Shown here: positions 53,225-61,979 of the stretch, piece after piece
Position numbering within the stretch: the stretch's first letter is position 1
Layout: every line of letters begins with the position of its first letter
Source: an uncultured Lachnospiraceae bacterium
Lineage (GTDB): Bacteria > Bacillota > Clostridia > Lachnospirales > Lachnospiraceae
Assembly: GCA_902788035.1 (NCBI GenBank)
Contig: CADAIL010000001.1
Span: 62,001-126,000, forward strand
Length of the DNA stretch: 64,000 bases
Direction of reading: 5' to 3'
Made by a program: the position numbers and the translations under genes
Notes under the pieces: generated by a model
Told to the model about the DNA's origin: nothing
Databases searched by the model: none
The model's input: only the letters and a program-made list of their open reading frames with translations

Positions 53225-55663
53225 TTACCAGACTTCCGCGTCAAGGAAGAATACATGGCCTTTATAGAGAAGCATGTTCTTTCCTGCGCCGTAGCCTGAC
53301 GCGAACTTCGGATAGAATCCTGAATTCGCATACCGGTTCCATGCCGCCGGTGTCATAAATGAATTATAAATGAAAGCGGATGGCTTAATCTGAGTACCGG
53401 ATTTAAGCGTCGTCTTTGTGCTGGACGTTGCGGAACTTTTTACATATCTCGTGGCGTCTGCCTCAAGAACAATATTCTTTTTAGCCTCAACATTGGCTGC
53501 TGCTTTCCTGGCTTTGGAGAGGTAAGAGGCCTCTCCGACAGATATATCGGTCAACACTCTGGTAAGGGCTCCGTCGCGAGCGACCTGCCACTGCCCGTAA
53601 TGGTAAATCATAAGCTTGAGTGTTCCCGGATATTCGACGAAATTTCCGGCTTTCGCGGCTGCCGCGCCCTCGGCCATACGCGTCTTGATAACATAACCTA
53701 CCATCATCATGCCGGCAATACCCTGATCGCCTGCTTCAGTGTAAAGTACCGCAGCCATAAAATCGGTGTCAGAAACTGAAGGGTCTGTAAGATACTGCTT
53801 TTCCAGCTTAAAACTCTTTTTGGTCACCGGATCTGTCTGGTAGACATAGCCTCTGTCGGAAGATGATGTCACAGTAGTGACATAGAGACCGAACGTCTGC
53901 ACACCGTTATATGTTGATGAATCGGTATACATTTTTAGATTGGTATTGTTCGATGGCGACGACGCGTTTGAGGTCAGCGCCTTCCCGTTCAGTTTGCTGA
54001 TGATCTTGAACCTGTTGCGGCACCCTTTGATCTTCCACTTCTGCCCGTTCAGACCTTTGTAGGTCTGCTGAACAACATCGACATTATTACCGGTCGCATT
54101 GCCCTTGACAGTTAAAGCTTTCTGATTGGATGCGACCAGAATCTTGCAGTAACCGTCGCCGAGAGGGACAATCGTATATTTCTGGAAATTGTTGGACTCA
54201 TTTTTATATAGAGTCGCTGTGGAGTTATCTGTGTTGTTCTTTCCCGGAATTGTCACTACATAAGATGAGTGGTTCGTGTACTTGATCTGGTATGCGCCCT
54301 CTTTGACTTCCGTGTTCGGAGCCGAGACAGGAACGAACTTGAACATCTGAGCCTTATAGCAGGGATTCGGTTTTGTCAGATAGATATTAGTTCCAAGGGC
54401 TGTGTTTCCGCTCTTTACGCCGACTGCAAAGTGGTTAATATCCTGTGATGGCTTTATGAAATAATACCCGTCATCCCTGTTAGTTGAAGAGTAGAAAATC
54501 TGCTTGGCTGTATCGGTTTTCGTTCCCTGCCGGATATTTGTGCCTGCTGCCATTTTGTTCGCGGTGACTTCCATAAAGTGACCGGATACGCAAGCCTGCA
54601 TGCGGAATCTGCCGTTTCCGAGATTTGTGATATAGAATACTCGTGAGGATTTGCTGCATGTCGGACCGAGCTGAATATTTCCGCCGTTCAGCCATGAATC
54701 GCCGGCTACTTCGAGATAACGGCTTGAGTCAAGCTTGGACTGGATCATGTAGTAGCCTGTTTTCATGTTGTTCTTGGTCCAGGGTGTAGTCTGAACTTCG
54801 CACTTGACGAACTTCCACTGCTGTGAGTCTGAATTTTTATTGGTATCGACAAATACATTTGCGAAGTTGACTGCTTTCCCGCCCTCAACAGAGAGTACAT
54901 TTTTGGAAAGCATCGTCTGAATCGTGCAGTAACCCGATTTGCTGCCTTTCTGAATGTACCAGCGCCTGTTGTCCGTGTTTCCGTTCGTGTACTGAACGAC
55001 ATTGGCACCGGCCTTTGTGGAAGCGCCGCTCACAGTCAGAGCTTTTGAGGAAAAAATATTCGTTATTCCATAGACTCCGTTGCCGTAATTTGTCACGTGG
55101 AAACGCTGGGCATCACAACCGTTTTTGGCATACAGAGTAACGTTGGCACTATTGGCTGTTGACTGACCTTTGATGTGCAGCGCGCTCTTTCCATTGATGC
55201 CGGTTATGAGGTAGTAATCACCTGTCGCTATTTCAGCATCTGTTCCCGTAGAATCCGCTGTGCCTACGATTTCTTCCTGAGCTTCTTCGGTCACAGCGAC
55301 AGATTCTGTGTCAGCCGGAATCTCATTCTGATCATTTACTGACAGACTGTCTTCCGGTATCAGTGCGTCAGATAAAGAGCTCTCATCGTCGGGGATATCA
55401 AAATCTGTCGGGGCGTCTTCTTCCTCTTCCAGGATATCCGATGCGTCAGGCTCTTCTGCTGCCTCTATCTCTTCTGTTTCAAATTCTATGGAATTCTCTT
55501 CTTCATATTGATCCATAGTATCGTCGACAGGAATCCCCTCATCAAGAAGTTTTTCCGAGCCTCCAATTTCCACTGATTCTGAGGCGAAGACCGGCATACA
55601 GGTTCCAGAAATGCTGCTGAGGATAAAGATGACGGCAAGCACAGACGCAACAATTTTTTTCAT
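53225..55663 (-). CDS. Secreted protein with RICIN-type repeats and SleB/CwlJ-like hydrolase domain
   Basis: 812 residues. A signal peptide (about 1-28, ending PVFASES) is followed by a strongly acidic linker (about 30-145). Three or more RICIN-like beta-trefoil stretches then run from 147 to about 620, with repeated GDYYLITGINGKSALHI-like openings and QQW/QRF closings. The C-terminal part (about 650-812) holds AAVLYTEAGDQGIAGMMMVG, the Hydrolase_2 signature of SleB/CwlJ lytic enzymes, with the likely catalytic Glu in TEAG. It probably binds glycans and cuts peptidoglycan. AAGGAG precedes the ATG. Confidence 0.85.
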   Translation of the reverse strand: MKKIVASVLAVIFILSSISGTCMPVFASESVEIGGSEKLLDEGIPVDDTMDQYEEENSIEFETEEIEAAEEPDASDILEEEEDAPTDFDIPDDESSLSDALIPEDSLSVNDQNEIPADTESVAVTEEAQEEIVGTADSTGTDAEIATGDYYLITGINGKSALHIKGQSTANSANVTLYAKNGCDAQRFHVTNYGNGVYGITNIFSSKALTVSGASTKAGANVVQYTNGNTDNRRWYIQKGSKSGYCTIQTMLSKNVLSVEGGKAVNFANVFVDTNKNSDSQQWKFVKCEVQTTPWTKNNMKTGYYMIQSKLDSSRYLEVAGDSWLNGGNIQLGPTCSKSSRVFYITNLGNGRFRMQACVSGHFMEVTANKMAAGTNIRQGTKTDTAKQIFYSSTNRDDGYYFIKPSQDINHFAVGVKSGNTALGTNIYLTKPNPCYKAQMFKFVPVSAPNTEVKEGAYQIKYTNHSSYVVTIPGKNNTDNSTATLYKNESNNFQKYTIVPLGDGYCKILVASNQKALTVKGNATGNNVDVVQQTYKGLNGQKWKIKGCRNRFKIISKLNGKALTSNASSPSNNTNLKMYTDSSTYNGVQTFGLYVTTVTSSSDRGYVYQTDPVTKKSFKLEKQYLTDPSVSDTDFMAAVLYTEAGDQGIAGMMMVGYVIKTRMAEGAAAAKAGNFVEYPGTLKLMIYHYGQWQVARDGALTRVLTDISVGEASYLSKARKAAANVEAKKNIVLEADATRYVKSSATSSTKTTLKSGTQIKPSAFIYNSFMTPAAWNRYANSGFYPKFASGYGAGKNMLLYKGHVFFLDAEVW

Positions 55664-55692
55664 TCTAAAACTCCTTTATTATAGACCTGCAA

Positions 55693-55725
55693 AAGGTCCG
55701 GCGCGTAAAAGACGACCCGGACCTT
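55693..55725 (-). terminator. Terminator of the folT-fchA operon
   Basis: AAGGTCCGG and CCGGACCTT arms around a 15-nt loop, followed on the minus strand by TTGC; a strong stem but a short T-run. Confidence 0.6.
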
Positions 55726-55742
55726 ATAAATTAAGAATTTAA

Positions 55743-56390
55743 TTATTCCTGATAGTTCGCTCTCAAAAGTCTTCCGTAGATTTTATCGTAAATTGCGTCC
55801 GCTTTGTCAATGGAGCCGGCTATATACCGTCCTACCCTCACGCTGAGCTGATGTGCATATTCACGGTCTTTCATGTAGCGTGTATTGACATAAACGTTGA
55901 GGGCTGCGCTCTCGAGCGCGGCTTTGCACATTGCTGCTGCGCAGCCTGCATCCGAGATTGCCTGCGGATTTCCCTTATCCGCAAATACTTTGATGAAATC
56001 GAGAGCCTGTGAGCAGCAATACATGACTTCAATGGGTACAGCTGCGGCATCGTGGAGACATTTCTCAATTGTTTCTTCTCTCTGCGCTCTCTCTTCCGGC
56101 GTTCCCTGCGGCAGCTTGTAAGCCTGCATGAGCGGCTCGAAAGCTTCCGGGTCCATGTCGATGAGATGGCTGAATACCTCGAGGAGTTCTTCAGATTTTT
56201 TCATGATATCAAGCATTTCCGGTTCTACATCCTGAAACTTCTCTTTTCCGACTGTCAGACTGCCTACCATCTGTCCGAGAGCAAGACCGAGGGCACCGAC
56301 AAGCGCGCTTGTTCCGCCGCCTCCCGGAACGGCACTTTTTGAGGACAGTTTTTCAATGTACTCATTGATTTTCATAGTGGAAAATTCCAT
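55743..56390 (-). CDS. Formiminotetrahydrofolate cyclodeaminase-type protein (FchA family)
   Basis: 215 residues. KSAVPGGGGTSALVGALGLA (about 17-36) is the Gly-rich signature of the cyclodeaminase/cyclohydrolase family. These act on 5-formimino-THF or methenyl-THF in one-carbon metabolism. GGAGG is 9 bp before the ATG at 56390. It sits after the folate transporter gene behind a THF riboswitch, which supports a folate role. Confidence 0.88.
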   Translation of the reverse strand: MEFSTMKINEYIEKLSSKSAVPGGGGTSALVGALGLALGQMVGSLTVGKEKFQDVEPEMLDIMKKSEELLEVFSHLIDMDPEAFEPLMQAYKLPQGTPEERAQREETIEKCLHDAAAVPIEVMYCCSQALDFIKVFADKGNPQAISDAGCAAAMCKAALESAALNVYVNTRYMKDREYAHQLSVRVGRYIAGSIDKADAIYDKIYGRLLRANYQE

Positions 56391-56463
56391 TGTGATTTAC
56401 CTCCGTACAAACCAAAAAAGATATCCTGAGTATACCATGCGCTCATAGAGATTGTCCATTACT

Positions 56464-57003
56464 TCAGATTGTGCCGATGCGCGGTACTTTTACCCTTCTC
56501 ACAAACAGGTCGACAACGAAAGAATTGCTGAGCAGCGTGATGACAGTAACCGGAAGCCTTGAGAAGAAAAGGACACCCAGCGGCGTGCCATACGCTTGTG
56601 ACAGTGCGAATGTTGTGATTCCCTGCGACGTGACTGCCATTGTAATACCGAGAACAAATACAACTCTCAGATAAGATGAAATACTGTCGGCAACTGTCTG
56701 CGTCTTCTTTGTTCTGAGAATTCCTGACATGAGTCCGGGAATGACTCCCCAGAGACATGTGGATACAGTGATGAGCGGGAACGGCGCGTACCCGGAAACA
56801 ACACAGCCCATGAGGTCGGCGGCAATGCCGGTGAGACCTCCGATAAAGGGACCGAACCAGATGCCCGAAAGGAATACCGGGGCGGCCGAAAAATTGATCC
56901 TTATTGAGTTGCCGAGATTGATAGTGAATACTCTGGACAGCAGAATGTTCATTGCTACCAGAACGCCTGCGTAGGCAAGAATTGTGACAGGTATTTTTTT
57001 CAT
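56464..57003 (-). CDS. folT: Folate-family ECF transporter S component FolT
   Basis: 179 residues with five or six membrane segments. INFSAAPVFLSGIWFGPFIG (about 33-52) followed by GGLTGIAADLMGCVV is characteristic of FolT, the substrate-binding subunit that works with a shared ECF energy module (not in this window). The frame extends upstream, but AAAGGAGGAG before the ATG at 57003 and the riboswitch above it set the start. Confidence 0.9.
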   Translation of the reverse strand: MKKIPVTILAYAGVLVAMNILLSRVFTINLGNSIRINFSAAPVFLSGIWFGPFIGGLTGIAADLMGCVVSGYAPFPLITVSTCLWGVIPGLMSGILRTKKTQTVADSISSYLRVVFVLGITMAVTSQGITTFALSQAYGTPLGVLFFSRLPVTVITLLSNSFVVDLFVRRVKVPRIGTI

Positions 57004-57064
57004 AATAAAAGCTCCTCCTTTCAGCATAGTAGTGCTACACCGAAGGGGAAGCCCTTCGGAAATC

Positions 57065-57175
57065 AGTAGCGAATGCGGCAGTGCACCGCGGATCCGCCGC
57101 AATGATGCGGCCTTCCTTCGTCCATGGTCAACATCCCGTACACATGGCACTTAACGCGCAGCTGCCTACTCTACT
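57065..57175 (-). promoter_or_regulatory. Tetrahydrofolate (THF) riboswitch, folT type
   Basis: On the minus strand the THF riboswitch landmarks appear in order: AGTAGAGTAGG, GCGTTAAGTG, GGGATGTTG, ACGAAGG, a variable GCCGCA/TGCGGC hairpin, then CGGTGCACTGCCGCATTCGC and CTACT closing P1 with the first AGTAG. A hairpin (57040-57059, CCGAAGGG/CCCTTCGG) and the folT binding site follow. No T-run is seen, so control is probably at translation start. By family, folate binding would lower folT-fchA expression. Confidence 0.92.
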
Positions 57176-57198
57176 ATTCCCACTTGTTTTTCAACCGT

Positions 57199-57226
57199 AT
57201 TATATTACATAAAATAAATAATACAA
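57199..57226 (-). promoter_or_regulatory. Promoter of folT-fchA
   Basis: Minus strand: -35 TTGTAT (57221-57226), 16-bp spacer, -10 TATAAT (57199-57204); the riboswitch starts about 25 nt downstream. Confidence 0.65.
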
Positions 57227-57290
57227 CTGTTTTTTAAAAGCTCACAGACTTTTCACAGGTTCACCGTCAACTGGTCAGACAGGCTTTTCT

Positions 57291-58322
57291 TCAAAGATCT
57301 TTCCATTCTCTCGGTAATTCTTCTTCTTTGACAAAGTTTTCCATTTTCTTATCGCGCGTCATGAGGTCCATGACAGCCTGTCCCGGATCCTTGCCCTCGA
57401 AGAGGATCTTGTTCACCTCGTTCGTGATCGGAAGATTCACGCCGTATTTCTGGGACAGTGTAAGAGCTGCCTTGGCTGAATAGACGCCTTCAACTATCTG
57501 GCCGACTTCTTTCATTGCGTCCTGCATGGACATGCCCTGACCGATTAGTACGCCGGCCTTTCTGTTGCGGCTGTGTTTCGACTCGCATGTGACGATAAGA
57601 TCGCCGATACCGGAAAGACCGTACAAAGTCTCATAAGAAGCTCCCATGCGTCCGGCAAGACCGACCATTTCGTGGATTCCGCGGGTAATCAGAGCAGCCA
57701 TGGCATTATCGCCGTAGCCGAGACCTGCTGCTATACCTGCAGCGAGCGCGATGACATTTTTAAGAGATCCGCCGAGTTCAACACCGAGAACGTCGGGGCT
57801 GGTGTAGACTCGGAAATTCGGAGCCATGAAAACATTCTGAACATACTCAGCCATCTCACGGTTCTCCGAGGCAGAGACAATCGTTGTCGGAAGACCCAGA
57901 ATGACTTCTTCGGCATGGGTCGGTCCCGAGAGAGCGCCGATGACGGCTGTCGGCAGAAGTTCCTCAAGAATTTCAGCCTGAGTTTTGAGCGTACTTTCCT
58001 CTATGCCTTTTGTCACAGTTACGACTCTCTGGCCCGGAGCGATATACCTGCTCATCTTTTCAGCGGTCATTCGCGTATAGGGAGACGCGACGGCCATGAC
58101 TACAAGTTCTTTATCAGTGAGTGCTTTTTCGAGATCTGACGTGAAATCCATCGTGTCAGGAAGCACTACATTGCTGAGATTGGGGTGAATGTGGGTGCTT
58201 CTCAGGTTGGCTGCCTCCTCCTCAAATGGGCTCCACATAAGAACGTTGTGTCCGTTGGCGCACAGTACGCGCGACAGACCGCATCCCCATGTTCCTGCTC
58301 CGATTACAGAAATATTAGCCAT
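57291..58322 (-). CDS. gpsA: Glycerol-3-phosphate dehydrogenase [NAD(P)+]
   Basis: 343 residues. Reduces dihydroxyacetone phosphate to sn-glycerol 3-phosphate for phospholipids. ISVIGAGTWGCGLSRVL is the nucleotide-binding start, LSGPTHAEE lies in the middle and LGVELGGSLKNVIALAAGI holds the catalytic Lys region. Full length. GGAGG is before the ATG. With plsY directly upstream it supplies the plsY substrate. Confidence 0.97.
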   Translation of the reverse strand: MANISVIGAGTWGCGLSRVLCANGHNVLMWSPFEEEAANLRSTHIHPNLSNVVLPDTMDFTSDLEKALTDKELVVMAVASPYTRMTAEKMSRYIAPGQRVVTVTKGIEESTLKTQAEILEELLPTAVIGALSGPTHAEEVILGLPTTIVSASENREMAEYVQNVFMAPNFRVYTSPDVLGVELGGSLKNVIALAAGIAAGLGYGDNAMAALITRGIHEMVGLAGRMGASYETLYGLSGIGDLIVTCESKHSRNRKAGVLIGQGMSMQDAMKEVGQIVEGVYSAKAALTLSQKYGVNLPITNEVNKILFEGKDPGQAVMDLMTRDKKMENFVKEEELPREWKDL

Positions 58323-58340
58323 AATGTATACCTCCTGTGG

Positions 58341-58994
58341 TTATTTATTTTTCTTGAAAAGATATGTCTTTCGCTCCGTTCCGGAAAGAAGGCGTTTTAT
58401 ATTTTCTCTGTGCTGATACCATGTCAGAACAACAACTGCGCCGAGGACGATGTACATTTCAATCAGTTCACCGCCGGCCATACCGTAGGCTCCGCTCTGC
58501 CCCTTTATGATGGTCACGATGAGAAAGGCAAGAACGCACAGCAGACTTCCGAGGGACACATAGTGTGTGACAGCGAAGATCGCAAAGAATACGATGATTC
58601 CGATCAGCAGTGTCTGCGGGGAAAATGCGGCCATCAGGCCGACAAGGCATGCTATTCCCTTGCCTCCCCGGAACTGCATGTAGAACGGGAAACAGTGCCC
58701 GATCACAGCGCCGACTGCTCCGTAAAGGCCAAGGAGTCTTCCCGGAATACCGCTAAAGCCGAAGAGCAGCGAGCAGATGTAGTAAGCGAGTATGCATTTG
58801 CCGATATCGCATATAAAAACAATGATGCCCGCTTTCTTTCCGAAATTCCTGAGTACATTTGTGGTACCCGCGTTGCCGGAACCGAGAGTTCGGATATCAA
58901 TCCCCTGTGTTCTTCCGTAAATATAGGCTGTCTGGAAGATACCGAAACAGTACCCTGCCGCAAGGCAGATGAGTCGAACTAAAATTGATAGCAT
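58341..58994 (-). CDS. plsY: Glycerol-3-phosphate acyltransferase PlsY
   Basis: 217 residues with five or six membrane helices. Transfers acyl groups from acyl-phosphate to glycerol 3-phosphate. LGSGNAGTTNVLRNFGKKAG, then IGHCFPFYMQFRGGKGIAC are two of the three PlsY motifs. In the operon DUF512-der-plsY-gpsA. Confidence 0.95.
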   Translation of the reverse strand: MLSILVRLICLAAGYCFGIFQTAYIYGRTQGIDIRTLGSGNAGTTNVLRNFGKKAGIIVFICDIGKCILAYYICSLLFGFSGIPGRLLGLYGAVGAVIGHCFPFYMQFRGGKGIACLVGLMAAFSPQTLLIGIIVFFAIFAVTHYVSLGSLLCVLAFLIVTIIKGQSGAYGMAGGELIEMYIVLGAVVVLTWYQHRENIKRLLSGTERKTYLFKKNK

Positions 58995-59005
58995 GCTGCG
59001 TCTCC

Positions 59006-60349
59006 TTACAATTGTGCTCTGTCTTTTTCTGAACGCTCTCTGATAATGAATTTCAGAGATGTACCCCGGAAATCGAAGGTCTCACGGATTTTATTTTCAA
59101 TATATCTCTGATAAGAAAAATGCATCAGTTTCTTATCGTTTACAAAGATAATGAATGTTGGAGGCGCGACCGCCACCTGGGTGATGTAGTAAAGTTTGAG
59201 CCGTCTGCCTTTATCCGTCGGCGGCGAATTGAGCGCGACTGCCTCAGCCATGATCTGATTCAAAGTTCCGGTAGCGATGCGACGGTTCTGGTTCTGAAGG
59301 ACCAGATCAATTGCGCTGAAGAGTTTAGGCAGCCTCTGCCCTGTCTCAGCAGAGACAAAGAGAATCTCTGCGTAAGGCATATAGGAAAGAATCTGACGGA
59401 CTTTTGCGGTATATTCTTTCGGTGTGTTGGTCTCCTTGTTCGGAACAGCATCCCACTTGTTGACAGCGATGACGACGCCTTTGCCCCGATCATGGGCTAT
59501 ACCGGCGATTTTAGCGTCCTGTTCCGCAATGCCTTCCACAGCGTCAATAACAACAACGACTACATCTGCCCGGTCGACAGCTGTTACGGTTCGGATGATA
59601 CTGTATCTCTCAAGCTCCTCTTTGATACGGCTCTTTCTTCTCAGTCCGGCAGTGTCGATAAACGTGTACTCTTTACCGTTCCATCGCACCTTAGTGTCGA
59701 TCGCGTCCCGCGTTGTTCCCGCTATATCGGAAACAATAAGGCGGCTCTCACCGAGAAGCTTGTTGATCATACTTGACTTTCCGACATTCGGACGACCGAC
59801 GATTGCGATTTTGGGATTTTCATCCTCCTCTTTTTCGCCTGCCCCCGTCATTTCGAAGTATTTTGTGACTTCATCGAGCAGATCGCCGATTCCCTGACGG
59901 TTTGCGCTGGAAATCGGAATGGGATCCCCGAGCCCCAATGAATAGAACTCGTAGACTTCCATCTGCTGCGTCATATAATTATCAATTTTATTTACCGCAA
60001 GAATGACCGGTTTGTGGGATTTCCTCAGCATGTCTGCGACACGCGAGTCCGCGTCGACCATTCCGTCTTTAGCGTCGACCATGAAAATGATGACATCCGC
60101 AGTATCTATGGCAATCTGTGCCTGTTCACGCATCTGACGCAGCAATACATCATTAGATTCGGGTTCTATTCCGCCTGTGTCAATCAGCGTGAAATCGTAT
60201 CCGGACCAATTGACTTCCGCATATATTCTGTCTCTTGTGACACCCGGTGTGTCCTTAACAATAGAAATGTTTTCGCCTGCCAGTGCATTGAACAGCGTTG
60301 ACTTGCCAACGTTCGGTCTGCCGACAATGGCTGCTATAGGTTTACTCAT
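59006..60349 (-). CDS. der: Ribosome biogenesis GTPase Der (EngA)
   Basis: 447 residues. Two G domains, each with GRPNVGKS (8-15 and about 183-190), DTAGL/DTGGI switch II and NKID/NKWD specificity motifs, then a KH-like C-terminal domain with RGTSLKFIIRERS. Needed for 50S subunit assembly. Complete. 11 bp before plsY. Confidence 0.97.
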   Translation of the reverse strand: MSKPIAAIVGRPNVGKSTLFNALAGENISIVKDTPGVTRDRIYAEVNWSGYDFTLIDTGGIEPESNDVLLRQMREQAQIAIDTADVIIFMVDAKDGMVDADSRVADMLRKSHKPVILAVNKIDNYMTQQMEVYEFYSLGLGDPIPISSANRQGIGDLLDEVTKYFEMTGAGEKEEDENPKIAIVGRPNVGKSSMINKLLGESRLIVSDIAGTTRDAIDTKVRWNGKEYTFIDTAGLRRKSRIKEELERYSIIRTVTAVDRADVVVVVIDAVEGIAEQDAKIAGIAHDRGKGVVIAVNKWDAVPNKETNTPKEYTAKVRQILSYMPYAEILFVSAETGQRLPKLFSAIDLVLQNQNRRIATGTLNQIMAEAVALNSPPTDKGRRLKLYYITQVAVAPPTFIIFVNDKKLMHFSYQRYIENKIRETFDFRGTSLKFIIRERSEKDRAQL

Positions 60350-60368
60350 GTATTCACTCCGTTTCTTT

Positions 60369-61775
60369 TCAGCTGTCTTCCCAGCTCTCGTAAATCTGTC
60401 TGTCCCCCTCGGTCTTGTGAGGGAGGCCCAGCATACTTCTCACATACTCATCCCCGCCGGACCATACGATGCCGACCGGAATTCCAATTTCTCTTTCTAC
60501 ATCATAAACGGTCAGGTCGTCAAGAAAAACTTTTTCACCGCTTCGCAGCATATTGACCGGAATAAGGATTTCCTCACCGAGCGGACGTATTCCCTTCTCT
60601 TCCCTGAGCTGGGCAATCAGATCCCGGCCTGTAATAAGCCCGGTAACCGTAATAGTTTCTCCGAAAAAGTCATTTCTTATGGACTTGACATTTATGTGAA
60701 TCATTGGGAAAGCCTGCATGACCTTATTCGCAAATATCCGCATATAAGGCTCGACCAGTTTTCCGCATACGGCAGTGACTGTCCGCTCTTCAATAAAACC
60801 GCCGATATCATCGCGGTCTGCCAGTACATCGAGCTCCCGGTTGATTTCAGTCTCCATGAGCCGGACCATGCCGACGCCGTTTTCAAGCTGAACGTAGCCG
60901 TCGTAGCGGGAAGGCTCCGGAAGCTCTCTGCCAGCCATTATATACCATTCATCGGATGCGTGGATGAAATGAGGAAAATCCGGGGAAATTCCGTCATTTG
61001 CAAATGTATTCTGCCACTTTTCAATCATATCTATCACTTCGCAGGCGGACTCCCTGTCAAAGGGAAGGAGCCGGGTCAGTCCTTCTCTGAACTTTGTCAG
61101 ACCGACAGGAACGACAGACACACTTCTCATAGCGGGTCTGTAAGACGAAAGATCCCGGATAGACCGCTCAAGCTCGAGACCGTCATTGATACCGCGGCAG
61201 AGAACGATCTGCCCGTTCATGGTGATGCCTGCATCGGCGAGCCGCCTTACTTTCGGAAATATCTCTCCGGCGAACCGGTTCCCCAGCATGCTGCAGCGGA
61301 GACTGGGATTTGTGGTATGAATAGAAATATTGATCGGCTCCATATTATAGCGGATGATCCGGTCGATATCCTTATCCTTCATGTTTGTCAGCGTGACGTA
61401 ATTACCCTGCAGAAAGCTGAGACGAGAGTCATCATCTTTAAAATAGAGCGTATCCCGCATCCCTTTCGGCATCTGATCGATGAAACAGAAAATACATCTG
61501 TTGCTGCAATGTCTGTAGTCATCCATGAGCGAGCTTTCAAATTCGACGCCGAAGTCTTCATCGGGGTCTTTCTCGATCTCCAGAAGGGTCTCGGTCCCGT
61601 CCTCTTCGCGAATCAGGACTGTCACATACTCATCTTCCATCAGATATTGATAATCAAATACATCTTCCGGCACAACATCGTTGACTTTCAGTATGCTCAT
61701 CCCTGCCTCGACGCCCATCTCCTCCGCGATACCTCCGGGCAGGACTCTTTTAATTTTATGTCCTATACTATGCAT
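60369..61775 (-). CDS. DUF512 protein with PDZ and radical-SAM-like cysteine motif
   Basis: 468 residues. The N-terminal PDZ-like part opens IKRVLPGGIAEEMGVEAG. The Cys cluster HCSNRCIFCFIDQMPKGMR (about 86-104) is a CxxxCxxC radical-SAM type. GNYVTLTN follows, and the C-terminal DUF512 domain has GEEILIPVNML and FLDDLTVYDVE. It is found next to der in many Clostridia. The reaction is not known. A long open frame on the other strand is rejected. Confidence 0.87.
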   Translation of the reverse strand: MHSIGHKIKRVLPGGIAEEMGVEAGMSILKVNDVVPEDVFDYQYLMEDEYVTVLIREEDGTETLLEIEKDPDEDFGVEFESSLMDDYRHCSNRCIFCFIDQMPKGMRDTLYFKDDDSRLSFLQGNYVTLTNMKDKDIDRIIRYNMEPINISIHTTNPSLRCSMLGNRFAGEIFPKVRRLADAGITMNGQIVLCRGINDGLELERSIRDLSSYRPAMRSVSVVPVGLTKFREGLTRLLPFDRESACEVIDMIEKWQNTFANDGISPDFPHFIHASDEWYIMAGRELPEPSRYDGYVQLENGVGMVRLMETEINRELDVLADRDDIGGFIEERTVTAVCGKLVEPYMRIFANKVMQAFPMIHINVKSIRNDFFGETITVTGLITGRDLIAQLREEKGIRPLGEEILIPVNMLRSGEKVFLDDLTVYDVEREIGIPVGIVWSGGDEYVRSMLGLPHKTEGDRQIYESWEDS

Positions 61776-61810
61776 ACTGTATGCCGTCCTTTTCTACATA
61801 CTGAACATTA

Positions 61811-61840
61811 ATTATATAACTAAATCTTCCCACTTGTCGA
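61811..61840 (-). promoter_or_regulatory. Promoter of the DUF512-der-plsY-gpsA operon
   Basis: Minus strand: -35 TCGACA (61835-61840), 18-bp spacer, -10 TATAAT (61811-61816). Confidence 0.6.
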
Positions 61841-61894
61841 TACAGAGACCGTCGAAATCGAAAATAATGGCTTTATATCATTATACTTCTGCTC

Positions 61895-61923
61895 TTGAGA
61901 TGTAAGGCCATTTGTGTTATAAA
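61895..61923 (+). promoter_or_regulatory. Promoter of prs
   Basis: Plus strand: -35 TTGAGA (61895-61900), 17-bp spacer, -10 TATAAA (61918-61923), divergent from the DUF512 promoter. Confidence 0.65.
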
Positions 61924-61979
61924 ATAATAGAAGCATTGGCGCTATATGCCTGAATGTCTATCAATTTCCGGAGGAAAAT

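Noticed and set aside
57004..57150. N-terminal extension of FolT by 49 residues
   Set aside because: The extension reads through the riboswitch and lies upstream of the AAAGGAGG binding site; FolT proteins start at the MKKIPV-type position.
60177..61811. 544-codon open frame on the plus strand opposite the DUF512 gene
   Set aside because: The minus strand has PDZ, radical-SAM cysteine and DUF512 motifs and fits the der operon; the plus frame shows no recognisable motif and has no fitting ribosome binding site.
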